From: Nilaparvata lugens
Taxonomy: Eukaryota > Arthropoda > Insecta > Hemiptera > Delphacidae
NCBI RefSeq assembly: GCF_014356525.2
Contig: NC_052517.1
Span: 2,424,742-2,488,741 of the forward strand
Direction of reading: 5' to 3'
Length of the DNA: 64,000 bases
The position numbers were made by a program, and so were the translations under genes. Below are positions 1-25,359 of this stretch, in pieces. Numbering within the stretch: position 1 is the first letter of the stretch; every line of letters starts with the position of its first letter. The notes below the pieces were generated by a model. It had not been told where the DNA came from. It searched no databases and saw nothing but the letters and a program-made list of their open reading frames with translations.

Positions 1-272
1 TCTATATTAACATATGATATGGAAATTTCAATTATAATTAAGTGAATAAGAAGAATATACATGCTAAAAGACGAACTCTAACCCTTAAAAACCACCCTTA
101 TAGTTGAAATATTGCCAAAAGATTTCTTAGTGCGCCTCTAAAGGGCCAACTGAACATTCCTACCAAATTTGAACGTTTTTGGTCCGGTAGATTTGTAGCT
201 CTGCGAGTGAGTGAGTGAGTGAGTCAGTCAGTCAGTGAGTGAGTGCCATTTCGCTTATATATATATATATAT

Positions 273-295
<23 letters not shown>
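1..295 (+). repeat. Family H element, right end
   Basis: This matches the right ends of the family H copies near 23290-23575 and 42430-42725: a GGGCCAACTGAACAT stretch, then (AGTG)n/(AGTC)n at about 205-245, then GCCATTTCGCTT and an AT/GA microsatellite up to about 312. The left part of the element lies outside the window. It sits in the intron just upstream of the first visible Cdk5 exon. Confidence 0.75.
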
Positions 296-312
<17 letters not shown>

Positions 313-386
313 TAAAATCTGTTGCAATTACTCTTGGCGGACCGGAGCCCTGGTATAGATTAACAATTTTTATTGTGTGTTTACAG

Positions 387-13809
<13,423 letters not shown>

Positions 13810-13966
13810 GACATGGCTGCCTCTCACAGGCATCGGGCTACCGTCTGAAAATGGGCTGGCCCTTGTGAGTGTTTCTCAATTTTTACTAATTTTTTACCCT
13901 GCCATCTGTCCTCCTCCTTGTTTCCTTGTGTTTTCGCCTCCTACTCCTAATTCTTCATCATCATGT

Positions 13967-14030
13967 CCTCCTCCTCCTCCTCCTCCTCCTCCTCATCCTC
14001 CTCCTCCTCCTCCTCTCCTCCTCCTCCTCC
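13967..14030 (+). repeat. (CTC)n microsatellite in the Cdk5 3' region
   Basis: A run of CCT/CTC triplets, followed directly by the LINE-type 3' end at 14037. It probably lies in the 3' UTR of Cdk5, whose own poly(A) signal is not evident; AATAAA within the LINE-derived end (about 14275) could serve. Confidence 0.7.
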
Positions 14031-14036
14031 TCTATA

Positions 14037-14310
14037 TTTTTAATATTCTTTCCTTAGAATGGACATTGATATGTCCAAAGCTCCGCCAATTTATGTAGAT
14101 GCATAACAATATAATTATTATCTATAGTTATTATATTACAAATTGCTTTTTCATATCATATACAGTTCAATAATTATTATCCTTAGTCTATATCATGTAA
14201 ATACATCTATAATTTTGCTGTATTGTAAGCTATTGTATATAAGTGTATAAGACAGTATATATTGTAATCTACATAAATAAAGTACTCAATCAATCAATCA
14301 ATCAATCCTC
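14037..14310 (+). mobile_element. LINE-type 3' end with (AATC)n tail
   Basis: Copy of 4780-5050, nearly identical from GAATGGACATTGATATGTCC to CTACATAAATAAAGTACTCA, with a longer (AATC)n tail. Confidence 0.65.
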
Positions 14311-14562
14311 CTCCTTTTTCTTCTTCACCTCTTCCTCTTTCTTATCTTGTTCTATTCTTGTCCTCCTATTTTTCTCTTTTTTCAATTAATGTACAAGAAT
14401 AATCACTTATTAAATCCTATTATATTAAGCGAGCAATTTCTGTGTGTGTTTATATATTATTATATCTGATTATTTATGTTCAACGGATCTCGAAAACGGC
14501 TTCAACGATTTTCACGAAATTTGGTACATAGTAGGTTTATGATATAAAAATTCGATTGCACT

Positions 14563-14918
14563 AGGTCTCATCGACCACGAAAGAGACACGACCTACGACG
14601 AGTCACGAACGTAGAAGTTCTCAGAAGAATGGGTAAGCAACTAGATATTGTGCGTGACATTAAAATACGAAAGTTGACTTACCTTGGACACATTATGAGA
14701 GGACCCAAGTACATGATTCTGCACCTCATAATCCAAGGTAAAATAGTTGGTAAGCGCTCGGTGGGACGCAGGAGAATGTCTTGGTTGAGAAACCTGAGGG
14801 AAGCGTTTAATTGCACAACCAATGACCTATTTAGAGCGGCTGTGAACAAGGTAAAAATCGCCATGATGATTGCCAACCTCCGAAATGGAGACGGTACTTA
14901 GAGAAGAAGAGGTCTCAT
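14563..14918 (+). mobile_element. 5'-truncated RTE-clade LINE with 9-bp target duplication
   Basis: The reading frame from about 14572 to the TAG-type stop near 14901 encodes the C-terminal end of an RTE-type reverse transcriptase polyprotein: VLRRMGKQ, RKLTYLGHIMRGPKY, GKRSVGRRRMSWLRNL and a final ANLRNGDGT. It is followed by a short GAAGAAGA tail. AGGTCTCAT flanks it at 14563-14571 and 14910-14918. The interrupted host repeat is seen uninterrupted near 60755-60800 (CACTAGGTCTCAACCCTGGG). Only about 110 codons remain, so it cannot move by itself. Confidence 0.85.
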
Positions 14919-15760
14919 CCTTGGGAAAACTCGCTGAACGACATTAAAAGGATAATTCATCCTTGGCTGAAACAGCTGAGACTTTCGTCGTCTGTGGATA
15001 GTAAAACGTGAGCGAGTGATTCTGTGGAAAATCAAAATATCGCATCCCCGAAATTCATAAGCTGACGTATAGCCAGCTGTAAAATATAAACACGATCATT
15101 TTAGAGAATTGTGTGCTGTTTATCAATAGATAAAATTAACGAGCGAAGCTCGGTGCCCCGATATTTAGAAATAAATAAGTGAATGTTTACACTTTATTTT
15201 TCGAAAAAAAGCTGGAATAATGACTTGCTGTTTTATTTTTTACAGGTGTTATGACTGTGTTATAGCTGTGAAATTATCATCTACATACCAAAGACGTGGC
15301 AAAAACTTTAAAAAAGTTCGAACAATTTCCAAAATTGTGTCGTATTTGGGCGGTTTTTACTGATGAAAAGTTTGTGAAAGTTCCAGAAAAGTTCACGAAA
15401 AGTCAAAGTTTGTGAATCGGTTAAGTTGTGACTTTGAAAACGAGCGAAAAGTTGTTGGTCAGAACTTTTTTTTGAAAAAGTTTTTCTCGGTGCATGAATT
15501 TCCCAAGAAGTTGAAAGAAAAAGTTGAAGATAGAAAAAGATGAACAATGATCAGGTAACCTATTTGAAATAAATTTATTAACCAATTTACCCAAATTCAG
15601 ACCTCTTCGATCTCCAGGAAACTTGAAGGATGCTTCCAAAATTTAATTTATTTCTACATTTATTTAAAAACATCATTCCTTCAATTGATTTACCTAATTA
15701 GAATATTTAAATGAATATTTCTCTTCAATTCAACTACAAATCTCATCCATAATATAATAA
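14919..15760. other. Intergenic, little recognised
   Basis: 14919-15040 is the right half of the host repeat also seen at 60780-60890. The rest (15040-15760) holds no convincing exon; short frames on the minus strand at 15308-15639 have no recognisable domain. Confidence 0.5.
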
Positions 15761-15965
15761 AGGAAAGAACTGGCTTATACAGGTAGGGGATAGGAAATTC
15801 ACGAATGACGCATCATCACGTCTCAACTACTCAACTCATTAACTTCACATTTTGCATATAGAATCTTAATTTACCGAGGATGGTTATAGGCCTATTTTAA
15901 TTCTTCAAGTTTTCAGTTTGTCATGTTTTTAAATATACCCTTCTGTAGCACGGGTTTTCTGCTAG
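15760..15965 (+). repeat. Family I repeat
   Basis: AAGGAAAGAACTGGCTTATACAGG to GCACGGGTTTTCTGCTAG, matching the copies at 3566 and 41463 (reverse). Confidence 0.75.
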
Positions 15966-16255
15966 TCTTAAATATTTATCCTCAGTTGGAATCTGTTTCT
16001 TCAAAATCAAATCAGTAATCGGCATCAGTTAACAAGAAATCGGTTTCCAATTTGGAACATATACAACCTTTACCATGGAATATCAAATTATGCTATCTTT
16101 TCTCTATGGTTATAGTATTGGTATATGTTCTGGGTAATAATAGTCTTTCATAAAATTATTTATTTATTAATAAAATCTATGATCTCAGTATTTTTAGTGT
16201 CATAATAGATGGCTTTTTGTGTAGTTGAGAAGTTGATATTGTGGTAATTATTCAT

Positions 16256-16427
16256 ATTGAATGAAAAAGACTAAGAAATTGTCAAAAAAACACTGATTTA
16301 TTGATAATTATTAGAAAGACCGTTTATCAGAGATTGACAATGGTGTAATAACCGAAACCCGGTCTTTCTAATTATCAATAAATCAGTGGTTTTTTGACAA
16401 TTTCTTAGTCTTTTTCATTCAACATAA
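16256..16427. mobile_element. Foldback MITE, about 170 bp
   Basis: TTGAATGAAAAAGACTAAGA at the left is mirrored at the right; arms of about 70 bp run through AAACACTGATTTATTGATAATTA and AGAAAGACCG. No other copy was seen in the window. Confidence 0.8.
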
Positions 16428-16734
16428 TAGATGGCTTTCCCAACAGATGTATTATACCTTTTTAATCAATCTCTTTACTTTGAATTTATTTAAACTCTAA
16501 TTAATTCTACTTGAACTCTTTAAAATTAATCAATCCGTTATTTATAAATATGTATTTATTACTTATGAATTTAATATTGTGTGTTATAGTAACAGTGTCC
16601 ATTTGTGGTGTCTATTGTAATATAATACTCATTCAAATATAGATAATAACTGTTGATATAAATAAATAAAATATGCGTTTTTTGTGTGGAATTAAATTTT
16701 CAATTTTCAAACTGTTTAATTTTTTATAGTGAGG

Positions 16735-17415
16735 TTTACTTCCAACTGTCTATAGTGAGGTCCACGTTATAATGGCATTGGAGAAAGATAGAGGAACAAC
16801 GTTGCCGATCCTCTGTCTTGTCAATGCCTTCATTATATCAGCTGATAAGTTGCAGTGATAGTAGTTTTAATTTTTCTGCTCAAAATTTTCAAGTTTATTT
16901 CAATATTATTGAAACTTTCGGATTGTTTAGTGTTATTTCCGGCTCTTATCAACCCTTCGAAATTCAAAATTCATCAGTCATATCTCGAATACGTATTCTC
17001 TGAGTGTTAATCTTTGGTGAAAACAGAAATTTTAAACTTAACCTCACTTTGGACTATTTATGTGCCAAAGTCAAGGAATTGAAGAAGTTTTGGGCAATTG
17101 CCTGTTTCTCTTTCCAAATATCGTGTTTGTGACTGTTCTAATAAATAAATATAGACGGTAGCTGATACAGGCTTATTGATGTAATATCAACTGTTCATTC
17201 TCGTTTAAAATATCAATTATGTTTTATTAAGCAAGAAATTATATGTTTCAATAACACATTTCATAATGAATTTTCATAATTAAGATGAAATATTTTGTTA
17301 ATTAATTATTAATTCTACATTGTTTAAAAGACGGTCTGGCAACAGAGCAAAGCGTCAAAGAGATAGCGCTATCCGCTTTGTTGAATGATAGACAAGTATA
17401 GCAATACCAATGTTA
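16735..17415. repeat. Family A element and fragment
   Basis: TATAGTGAGGTCCACGTTATAATGG at about 16750, then TAGACGGTAGCTGATACAGG, and AAAGACGGTCTGGCAACAGAGC, as in the better-preserved copies at 31100-31465 and 57336-57700. The order seen here (A left end, unrelated insert about 16830-17150, A body) suggests interruption. Confidence 0.65.
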
Positions 17416-17419
17416 ATCA

Positions 17420-18575
17420 GGTGCTGCCATTATAACGTGGACCTCACTGTACTAATCAGTGTTCGACAATATGATACAGTATCATCTAAACTTGATACAC
17501 AACACCATAATTTGATACAAAACAGGATAGAGCTATCTGCTTTGTGGAATGATAGACAAGGTTAGCGACACCAATGTTAATCAAATACTGCCATTATAAC
17601 GTGGACCTCACTATCGCAATTAGTGTTCGACAATTTGATACAGTATCATCTCAACTTGATACACAGCACCATAATTTGATACAAAACAGGATAGAGCTAT
17701 CTGCTTTGTGGAATGATAGACAAGGATAGCAACACCAATGTTAATCAAATACTGCCATTATAACGTGGACCTCACTATAGCAAATAGTGTTCGACAATAT
17801 GATACAGTATCATCTAAACTTGATACACAATACCATAATTTGATACAAAACAGGATAGAGCTATCTGCTTTGTGGAATGATAGACAAGGATAGCAACACC
17901 AATGTTAATCAAATACTGCCATTATAACGTGGACCTCACTATAGCAATTAGTGTTTGACAATATGATACAGTATCATCTAAACTTGATACACAATACCAT
18001 AATTTGATACAAAACAGGATAGAGCTATCTGCTTTGTGGAATGATAGACAAGGATAGCAACACCAATGTTAATCAAATACTGCCATTATAACGTGGACCT
18101 CACTATAGCAATTAGTGTTTGACAATATGATACAGTATCATCTCAATTTGATACAGAACAGGATAGAGCTATCTGCTTTGTGGAATGATAGACAAGGATA
18201 GCAACACCAATGTTAATCAGGTGCTGCCATTATAACGTGGACCTCACTATAGCAATTAGTGTTCGACAATATGATACAGTATCATCTAAACTTGATACAC
18301 AACACCAAAATTTGATACAAAACAGGATAGAGCTATCTGCTTTGTGGAATGATAGACAAGGATAGCAACACCAATGTTAATCAAATACTGCCATTATAAC
18401 GTGGACCTCACTATAGCAATTAGTGTTCGACAATATGATACAGTATCACCTCAACTTGATACACAGCACCATAATTTGATACAAAACAGGATAGAGCTAT
18501 CTGCTTTATGGAGTGATAGACAAGGATAGCAACACCAATGTCAATCAGGTGCTGCCATTATAACGTGGACCTCAC
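17420..18575 (+). repeat. Tandem array of family A sub-units, about 157-bp period, seven to eight units
   Basis: Unit: ACGTGGACCTCACTATAGC, TTCGACAATATGATACAGTATC, CATAATTTGATACAAAACAGG, ATAGAGCTATCTGCTTTGTGG and AGACAAGGATAGCAACACCAA. Units differ by a few substitutions; one near 18120 has lost about 20 bp. The same unit in the opposite orientation forms the array at 35738-36650. Confidence 0.9.
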
Positions 18576-18588
18576 TATAGAGTAGTAG

Positions 18589-18863
18589 CATAGAGAAACA
18601 ATAGCGTAAGTAGATATCCCATGGTATAGGGCGTTTATGTCGCAATTTTAACTGTTATCTCAAGCCAATTACTGTCTATTATTGTCTTTTTTTACTTTTT
18701 TGACCGGGTAAGAGTGTATGAACGGCACAATATGAGAGACTACCAGCGTCATAAAGCTTCACAGGAAAGAACTACGTGGACTATCGGCTTGAGATAACAG
18801 TAAAAGTTGCGACATAAACGCCCTATACCATGGGATATCTACTTACGCTATTGTTTCTCTATG
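18589..18863. mobile_element. Family B foldback element, 7-bp TSD GTAGTAG
   Basis: Long terminal inverted repeats of about 80 bp (CATAGAGAAACAATAGCGTA at both ends), separated by a non-coding centre with GTATGAACGGCACAATATGAG. Flanking GTAGTAG at 18582-18588 and 18864-18870. Confidence 0.9.
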
Positions 18864-19244
18864 GTAGTAGTGTACCTACTGAGTATATCTGATGTGATAT
18901 CAACAGTAAAATATATCCTCACTATAATTGTGATCCCAATTAATTTGGAGTTGATTTGGAGTTGGACTGTATTTAAACTAATTCCCAGGCCTTTCTATGT
19001 TATTTTCAGAGGTGAAAAAATTTGAAAAATTAACAGAAAATTTTGGTGAAAAATTGCTGATGAAAATTATGTGATTGGTCAGTGGTTCTTATTGAACTAA
19101 GACCTACCAGCGTATTACAACATTTTTGGAGTCGTCCATCTCCTATAACCTCAAGGTACTATTTTGTGTACTTATTTAAAGATATCTAAATAAAATATGT
19201 TTCTTCATTTTTCAGGTATCTCATGAAATCTTTTGAAGATCAAA

Positions 19245-20397
19245 ATATTACTTTCCTTGCCCTATTACCATAGGTAAGGATGCTTTCCGAAAAAAATTAA
19301 GGTACCCCAATTTCTAAATTTCTATACGTTTCAAGGTCCCCTGAGTCCAAAAAAGTGGTTTTTAGGTATTGGTCTCTGTGTGTGTGTGCGTGTGTGTGTG
19401 AAGATCTAAATATTACTTTCCTTGCCCTAATACCATAGGTAAGGAAAGTATTGCTTTCCGAAAAAAACTAAGGTACCCCAATTTCCAAATTTCTATACGT
19501 TTCAAGGTCCCCTGAGTCCAAAAAAGTGGTTTTTAGGTATTGGTCTGTGTGTGTGTGTGTGTGTGTGTGTGTATAGGTGCATACAGATATACGCGCCGCG
19601 AACATGAGCAATTCACTTTTGATCAGCTGACTATATCTGTATTTTTACAGAAACGGTAAGATACAGATATAAAAAGCTTGGCATCAGCAGATTAAAAGTG
19701 AATTGCTCATGTTCGCGGCGCGTGAATCTGTACGCACCTTTAGAGTGTATGTGCGTCTGTGTACACGATATCTCATCTCCCAATCAACGAAATGATTTGA
19801 AATTTGGAACCCAAAGTCCTTACAATATAAGGATCCGACACGAACAATTTCGATCAAATGCAATTCAAGATGGCGGCTAAAATGGCGAAAATGTTGTCAA
19901 AAATAGGGGTTTTCACGATTTCCTCGAAAACGGCTCCAACGATTTTGATCAAATTTATACCTAAAATAGTCATTGATAAGCTCTGTCAACTGCCACAAGT
20001 CCCATATCTGTAAAAACTCCAGGAGCTCCGTTCCATCTATGCAAAGTTTGATTTTAGATTCCCATTTATCAGGCCTCAGATACAATTTAAACAAAAAATT
20101 TCAAGTGGAAATCATTGAGCATGAAAATCTCTCGAATTAATGTTCAGTAACATTTTCACCTAAAATTGAAAATAGGCTCGAAATTCGAGAAAATGTGATT
20201 ATTCAATTGCAAACTGTTGATTAAATAATTTACTATGAAGAGATAGCAGTCCTCGTTTGTCTCCAGCGTTATTGCCGTGTCACCAGCTGGTTTAGATCTT
20301 AGAATAGTAGACTTGAGATGCTCGTGAACACTAGCGTCAGGTGATCAATTTTCAAAACGGCAAGGAAAGTTGTGTGAGTGCGCCACACCAGATATTT
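19245..20397 (+). repeat. Family D repeat with duplicated start and inserted MITE
   Basis: The first about 150 bp of the element (CTTTCCTTGCCCTATTACC to the GT tract) occurs twice (19253-19400 and 19409-19570). A 170-bp foldback then interrupts the GT tract, and the rest of D runs to GTGTGAGTGCGCCACACCAG. Confidence 0.75.
19573..19742. mobile_element. Foldback MITE inside the GT tract of family D
   Basis: Left arm AGGTGCATACAGATATACGC then GCCGCGAACATGAGCAATTC; the right arm carries the complement (GAATTGCTCATGTTCGCGGC, then GTACGCACCT). The centre contains TATATCTGTATTTTTACAG. Confidence 0.8.
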
Positions 20398-20678
20398 CAG
20401 ATGGAAATTACTGAGATATTGCAATTATTCAAATGCTAATCATTGATAATTATTATTTAATTGGGATTTTTGTTTAGTAATTATTATTGATCTAATTCTT
20501 GTCTAAACCCACAGCGTTAGTGATAGAGTCAGTGAAAATGATAGGATGGCATAGTTGACGATTCTCTGTTACCACCGCCTTCTATAGTAGACAAACTGTT
20601 AGCATTGACGTTATATAAAGTCAGTAGAAATGATAGAACCACAATGTTGCCGATTTTCTGTTATCACCGCCTTCTATA

Positions 20679-21072
20679 CTAGTAGTTCTGTGAACAGTAG
20701 ACTTCACGCAGTATTCTTATCCACAAGTACCTGATTGAAACTATAGACCTTATGGAAATACAGCAATAGACTGGCTTCTCCACACATCTGTGTAGTCACT
20801 TGTCAGCTGATTTATGATGAATAAATCCATAGTCTGATTTTTACTCCAATATTGGCGTATGAAGGAGGCTCCTTTTTCCTTTTATATTATCCTTGAAATG
20901 CAAAATTTCCAAAAACCTTGTATATAAGTAGACGCGCAATTTAAAAAGGAACATACCTGTCAAATTTCATGAAAATCTATTACCGCGTTTCGCCGTAAAT
21001 GCGCAACATATAAACATTAAGAGAAATACCAAACCGTCGACTTGAATCTTAGACCTCACTTCACTCGGTCAA
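20679..21072 (-). mobile_element. Family C Helitron-like element
   Basis: Minus-strand orientation: TTGACCGAG at 21072 descending to CTACTAG at 20679, with A to the left and T to the right of the element and no target duplication. A short hairpin (GTTCACAGAAC) lies next to the CTAG end, as in Helitrons. Internal GTTTCGCCGTAAATGCGCAA. Non-coding. Confidence 0.7.
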
Positions 21073-21279
21073 TTAGATAGCTGTGATTCAAGTCATCCCC
21101 CTATTTCTGATCTGATATTAATTGTTGAATCTTGTTAATAATTATGATCAACCACATCTCAAATATAATATGATATTCACTGATAAAATACATTTTTCAT
21201 TATTTGATAATAAATTTAGTAATATTGAGATTGGATACTCTGGTAGATAATTTTCTTCATAGTAAATGAACGATTTGGC

Positions 21280-21590
21280 AACGATGCGTAGAAGAGGATA
21301 GGATAGAGGAGATATTCGCTTTGTCTAATGACAGACAAGGATAGCAACACCAATGTTGATCAAATACTGCCATTATAACGTCGACCTCACTATAGCAATT
21401 GGTGTTCGACAATATGCTAAAGTATCACCATAATATGATACAGTATCATCTCAACTTGATACACAAGAACATAATTTGATACAAAACGACAGAGCCTGCT
21501 TTGTGAAATGATAGACAAGGATAGCAACACCAATGTTGATCATGCTATAATATGAGACGTCTCGCTACAATACAGGGTGAGTTATTCACT
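21280..21590. repeat. Family A fragment
   Basis: GATAGCAACACCAATGTTGATC, ACGTCGACCTCACTATAGC and GATACAGTATCATCTCAAC; truncated, and followed by a duplicated ACAGTAGTAGTTCTGTGAAC piece at 21594 that recurs at 22440. Confidence 0.6.
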
Positions 21591-21743
21591 GAAACAGTAG
21601 TAGTTCTGTGAACAGTAGACCTCACGCAGTTTTCTCATCCACAAGTATCTGATGTCACCTGTTCTAGTAATATTGATTCAGTTGAATCATAATCTACTCT
21701 TAAAAACTGTTATTTGTTTTCTACAAGATCAAAAACTCACTTA

Positions 21744-22104
21744 TTAACCGAGCGTTTGGCATTTCATGTTTATATGTTGCGCATTTACGGCGAAACGCGG
21801 TAATAGGTTTTCATCAAATTTGACAGGTATGTTCCTTTTTTAATTGCGCGTCGACGTATATACAAGGTTTTTGGAAATTTTGCATTTCAAGGATAATATA
21901 AAAGGGGAAAGGAGCCTCCTTCATACGCCAATATTAGAGTAGAAATCAGACTATAGAATTATTCGTCCTAAATCAGCTGACAAGTGATTACACAGATGTG
22001 TGGAGAAGCCAGTCTATTGCTGTATTTCCATAAGGTCTATAGTTTCAATCAGGTACTTGTGGATTAGAATACTGCGTGAGGTCTACTGTTCACAGAACTA
22101 CTAG
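21744..22104 (+). mobile_element. Family C Helitron-like element (variant 5' end)
   Basis: Starts TTAACCGAGCGTTTGGCATTTC (TTAACC in place of TTGACC) and ends CACAGAACTACTAG before T. Same body as 59651-60050. Confidence 0.65.
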
Positions 22105-22706
22105 TGTTAATAAACTCAGTTCACGTTTGAATTTGTATCTCATATGATTAATGAATAATCCACTTGTCAGCTGATTGATTATGAATGATTCTGTAGTCTG
22201 ATTGATCCTATCTTCAAAGTAGATTATTGTTCCTCACGTCAAGTACTATCATTCCTGACAGTTTGATCGATTTTAATTCTCAACCATTTTTGCTAATTTC
22301 CATGATGGATTTCATGAAAAATGCAAATCTGCCAGATTTGGTTGATATTCGAGCTATGGATAGAGGTTGACCTAACAAGTGTCGTGCTATAATATTAGAC
22401 GTTTCTCTACAATACAGGGTGAGGTATTCACTGAAACACTAGTAGTTCTGTGAACAGTAGACCTCACGCACTTTTCTCATCCACAAGAATCTGATGTCAC
22501 CTGTTCTAGTTGACAGGCGAGCGAAGCGAGCCTGCTGATCTCATTCTTGGACGATTCAGTCGGGGGTCCAGTATTTGTATCCCATATGATTAATGAATAA
22601 TCCACTTGTCAGCTGATTGATTATGAATAATTCTATAGTCTGATTGAGTCATGATTTACTCTTAAAATCTGTTCTTTGTTCTCTCCAAGATCAAAAACTC
22701 ACTTAT

Positions 22707-23577
22707 CTATATATATAAAAGCGAAATGGCACTCACTCACTCGCAGAACTAAAAATTCACCGGACCAAAAACGTTCAAATTTGTTAGGTATGTTCAGTTG
22801 ACCCTTTAGAGGCGCACTAAGAAATCTTTTGGCAATATTTCAACTCTAAGGGTTGTTTTTAAGGGTTTAAAGTTTGTCTTTATTATGTACTAGCCGTCAG
22901 GCTCGCTTCGCTCCGCCCCCTGGACCCCCGACTGGATCGTCCAAGAATGAGATCAGCAGGCTCGCTTCGCTCGCCTGCATTTTTCATTTGAACATTTTTA
23001 TCATATGTTAGAACAATCCAGTCGGGGTTCCAGACTAAACGTCTGGCTAAACGGATATGGCGAGCGAAGCGAGCCTGACGGCTAGTAATGTAATATTCCC
23101 AGGATTGAAGTAGCAGTGCCCAATCAATTTTTCCTCGATAAATGCATTTAAATCTTCAACTTGGTGCCAACCTAACAAAGTCAACTCAACTTAATGCCAA
23201 CCTGACAAAATTATTAATTTAGTTGCCAGTTAACAACTGTTTCGAAGAGCTACTCTATCTAGATTATAGTTCTATAGTAACATATGATATGTAAATTTCA
23301 ATTATAATTAAGAGATTGGGAGAAGAAGAATATACATGCTAAAAGACGAACTTTAAACCCTTAAAAACAACCCTTAGAGTTAAAATATTGCCAAAAGATT
23401 TCTTAGTACGCCTCTAAAGGGCCAACTGAACATACCTACCAAATTTGAACGTTTTTGGTCCGGTAGATTTTTAGTTATGCGAATGAGTGAGTGAGTGAGT
23501 GAGTGAGTGAGTGAGTGAGTGAGTCAGTCAGTCAGTCAGTCAGTGAGTGAGTGCCATTTCGCTTTTATATATATAGA
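22707..23577. mobile_element. Family H long inverted-repeat element
   Basis: Left end AAGCGAAATGGCACTCACTCAC, right end GAGTGAGTGCCATTTCGCTT; arms of about 190 bp include TTCTTAGTGCGCC-type sequence. The centre has palindromic CTCGCTTCGCTCGCC/GGCGAGCGAAGCGAG blocks (22893-23087). Related copies: 1-295, 42053-42725, 60310-60660. Non-coding. Confidence 0.75.
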
Positions 23578-23612
23578 TAGTGATATCTAAAACACTTATT
23601 GAAATGGGCTGC

Positions 23613-23735
23613 TTTTAAATTAATAAAACAATATAACTTTTAGCACCCTTGTTTATTATAAAAACTTAAACAAGTTAAAATATTTTAAGTTTTTATAATA
23701 AACAATGGTGCTACAAGTTATATTTGTTTTATTAG
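23613..23735. mobile_element. Small foldback element
   Basis: AATAAAACAATATAACTTTTAGCACC and TTGTTTATTATAAAAACTTA are mirrored about a centre at 23675. Single copy in this window. Confidence 0.75.
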
Positions 23736-24076
23736 TGATATCTAAGTATGGAGGAATTCCTTTTCTTTCCATATTTTACTTGAAATGGAAAATTTCAAAA
23801 AACCTTGTGTTTACATCGACGCCAAGTTAAAAAAAGGAATATTCCTGCCAAATCTCATCGAATTCTATCAACGCGTTTGGCCGTAATCGCGTTACATACA
23901 GACAGACAAAAGCAAATCGAGTTGAAACATAGACCTCACTACGTTCGGTCAGTAAAATCTTCCCTCCACTCACAGATCAGAGAAATCACTCATCTTCAAA
24001 TGCTTATAACTCAAGGATAGGAGAGAATATTTCGCCAATGTGATGACATCTTATTGTTCATCTCGTCAAGTACTAT

Positions 24077-24921
24077 CATAGAGAAACAATAGCGTAAGTA
24101 GATATCCCATGATATAGGGAATTTATGTCGCAACTTTTACTGTTATCTCAAGCCGATTACTGTCGATTATTGTCAATTTTTACTGTTTTGTTGGGGTGAT
24201 AGTGTATGAACGGCACAATTTGAGAGACTACCAGCGTCACACAGCTGCATAGGAAAGAACTATGTGAACTATCGGCTTGGGATAACAGTAATAGTTGCGA
24301 CATAAACGCCCTATACCATGGGATATCTACTTACGCTATTGTTCCTCACGTCAAGTACTATCATAGAGAAACAATAGCGTAAGTAGATATCCCATGGTAT
24401 AGGGAATTTATGTCGCAACTTTTACTGTTATCTCAAGCCGATTACTGTCGATTATTGTCAATTTTTACTGTTTTGTTGGGGTGATAGTGTATGAACGGCA
24501 CAATTTGAGAGACTACCAGCGTCACACAGCTGCATAGGAAAGAACTATGTGAACTATCGGCTTGGGATAACAGTAATAGTTGCGACATAAACGCCCTATA
24601 CCATGGGATATCTACTTACGCTATTGTTCCTCACGTCAAGTACTATCATAGAGAAACCATAGCGTAAGTAGATATCCCATGGTATAGGGAATTTATGTCG
24701 CAACTTTTACTGTTATCTCAAGCCGATTACTGTCGATTATTGTCAATTTTTACTGTTTTGTTGGGGTGATAGTGTATGAACGGCACAATTTGAGAGACTA
24801 CCAGCGTCACACAGCTGCATAGGAAAGAACTATGTGAACTATCGGCTTGAGATAACAGTAAAAGTTGCGACATAAACGCCCTATACCATGGGATATCTAC
24901 TTACGCTATTGTTTCTCTATG
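24077..24921. mobile_element. Three tandem copies of family B, 285-bp period
   Basis: CATAGAG starts at 24077, 24362 and 24647. GTACTAT precedes the first copy (24070-24076) and follows the last (24922-24928), a 7-bp target duplication around the whole array. In the first two copies the right terminus is replaced by GTTCCTCACGTCAAGTACTA, a stretch of flanking genome. Confidence 0.9.
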
Positions 24922-25359
24922 GTACTATCATTCCAGACAGTTTGAGCGATTTTAAATTTTGACATTTTTGTAAAAATCACACTCGATGGGTTTTATCCAA
25001 TGATGGGAGAAGAAAACTCAGGTTTTTTATTCAAAGCTTTAGTTTTAATGAATTTGAAACTTTGAAGATCACATAATATTTATGTCTAATATACCTAAAA
25101 ATAAACATTCATTTATTTTCAATAACAAATTTCAACTATATAGTAAACAACCAAAGTGAGGTCCACTTCAACATGTCAGTATTAAAGTAATGGGACGCCA
25201 TTGAAAATATTAAATAAGAAAAGCTGACTGTTTGCAGTGAAACCCACTATACTTAACATCATTATTTGGAAGATTTTAAGAAGTCTTGATTGATTTATAG
25301 TAATATTTTTCATCTGTTTTTTTATCACTCCAGTTTTTATTTCTATCTATTTCTTCTTC

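Noticed and set aside
14679..14876. Minus-strand frame of 65 codons
   Set aside because: Antisense to the RTE LINE fragment.
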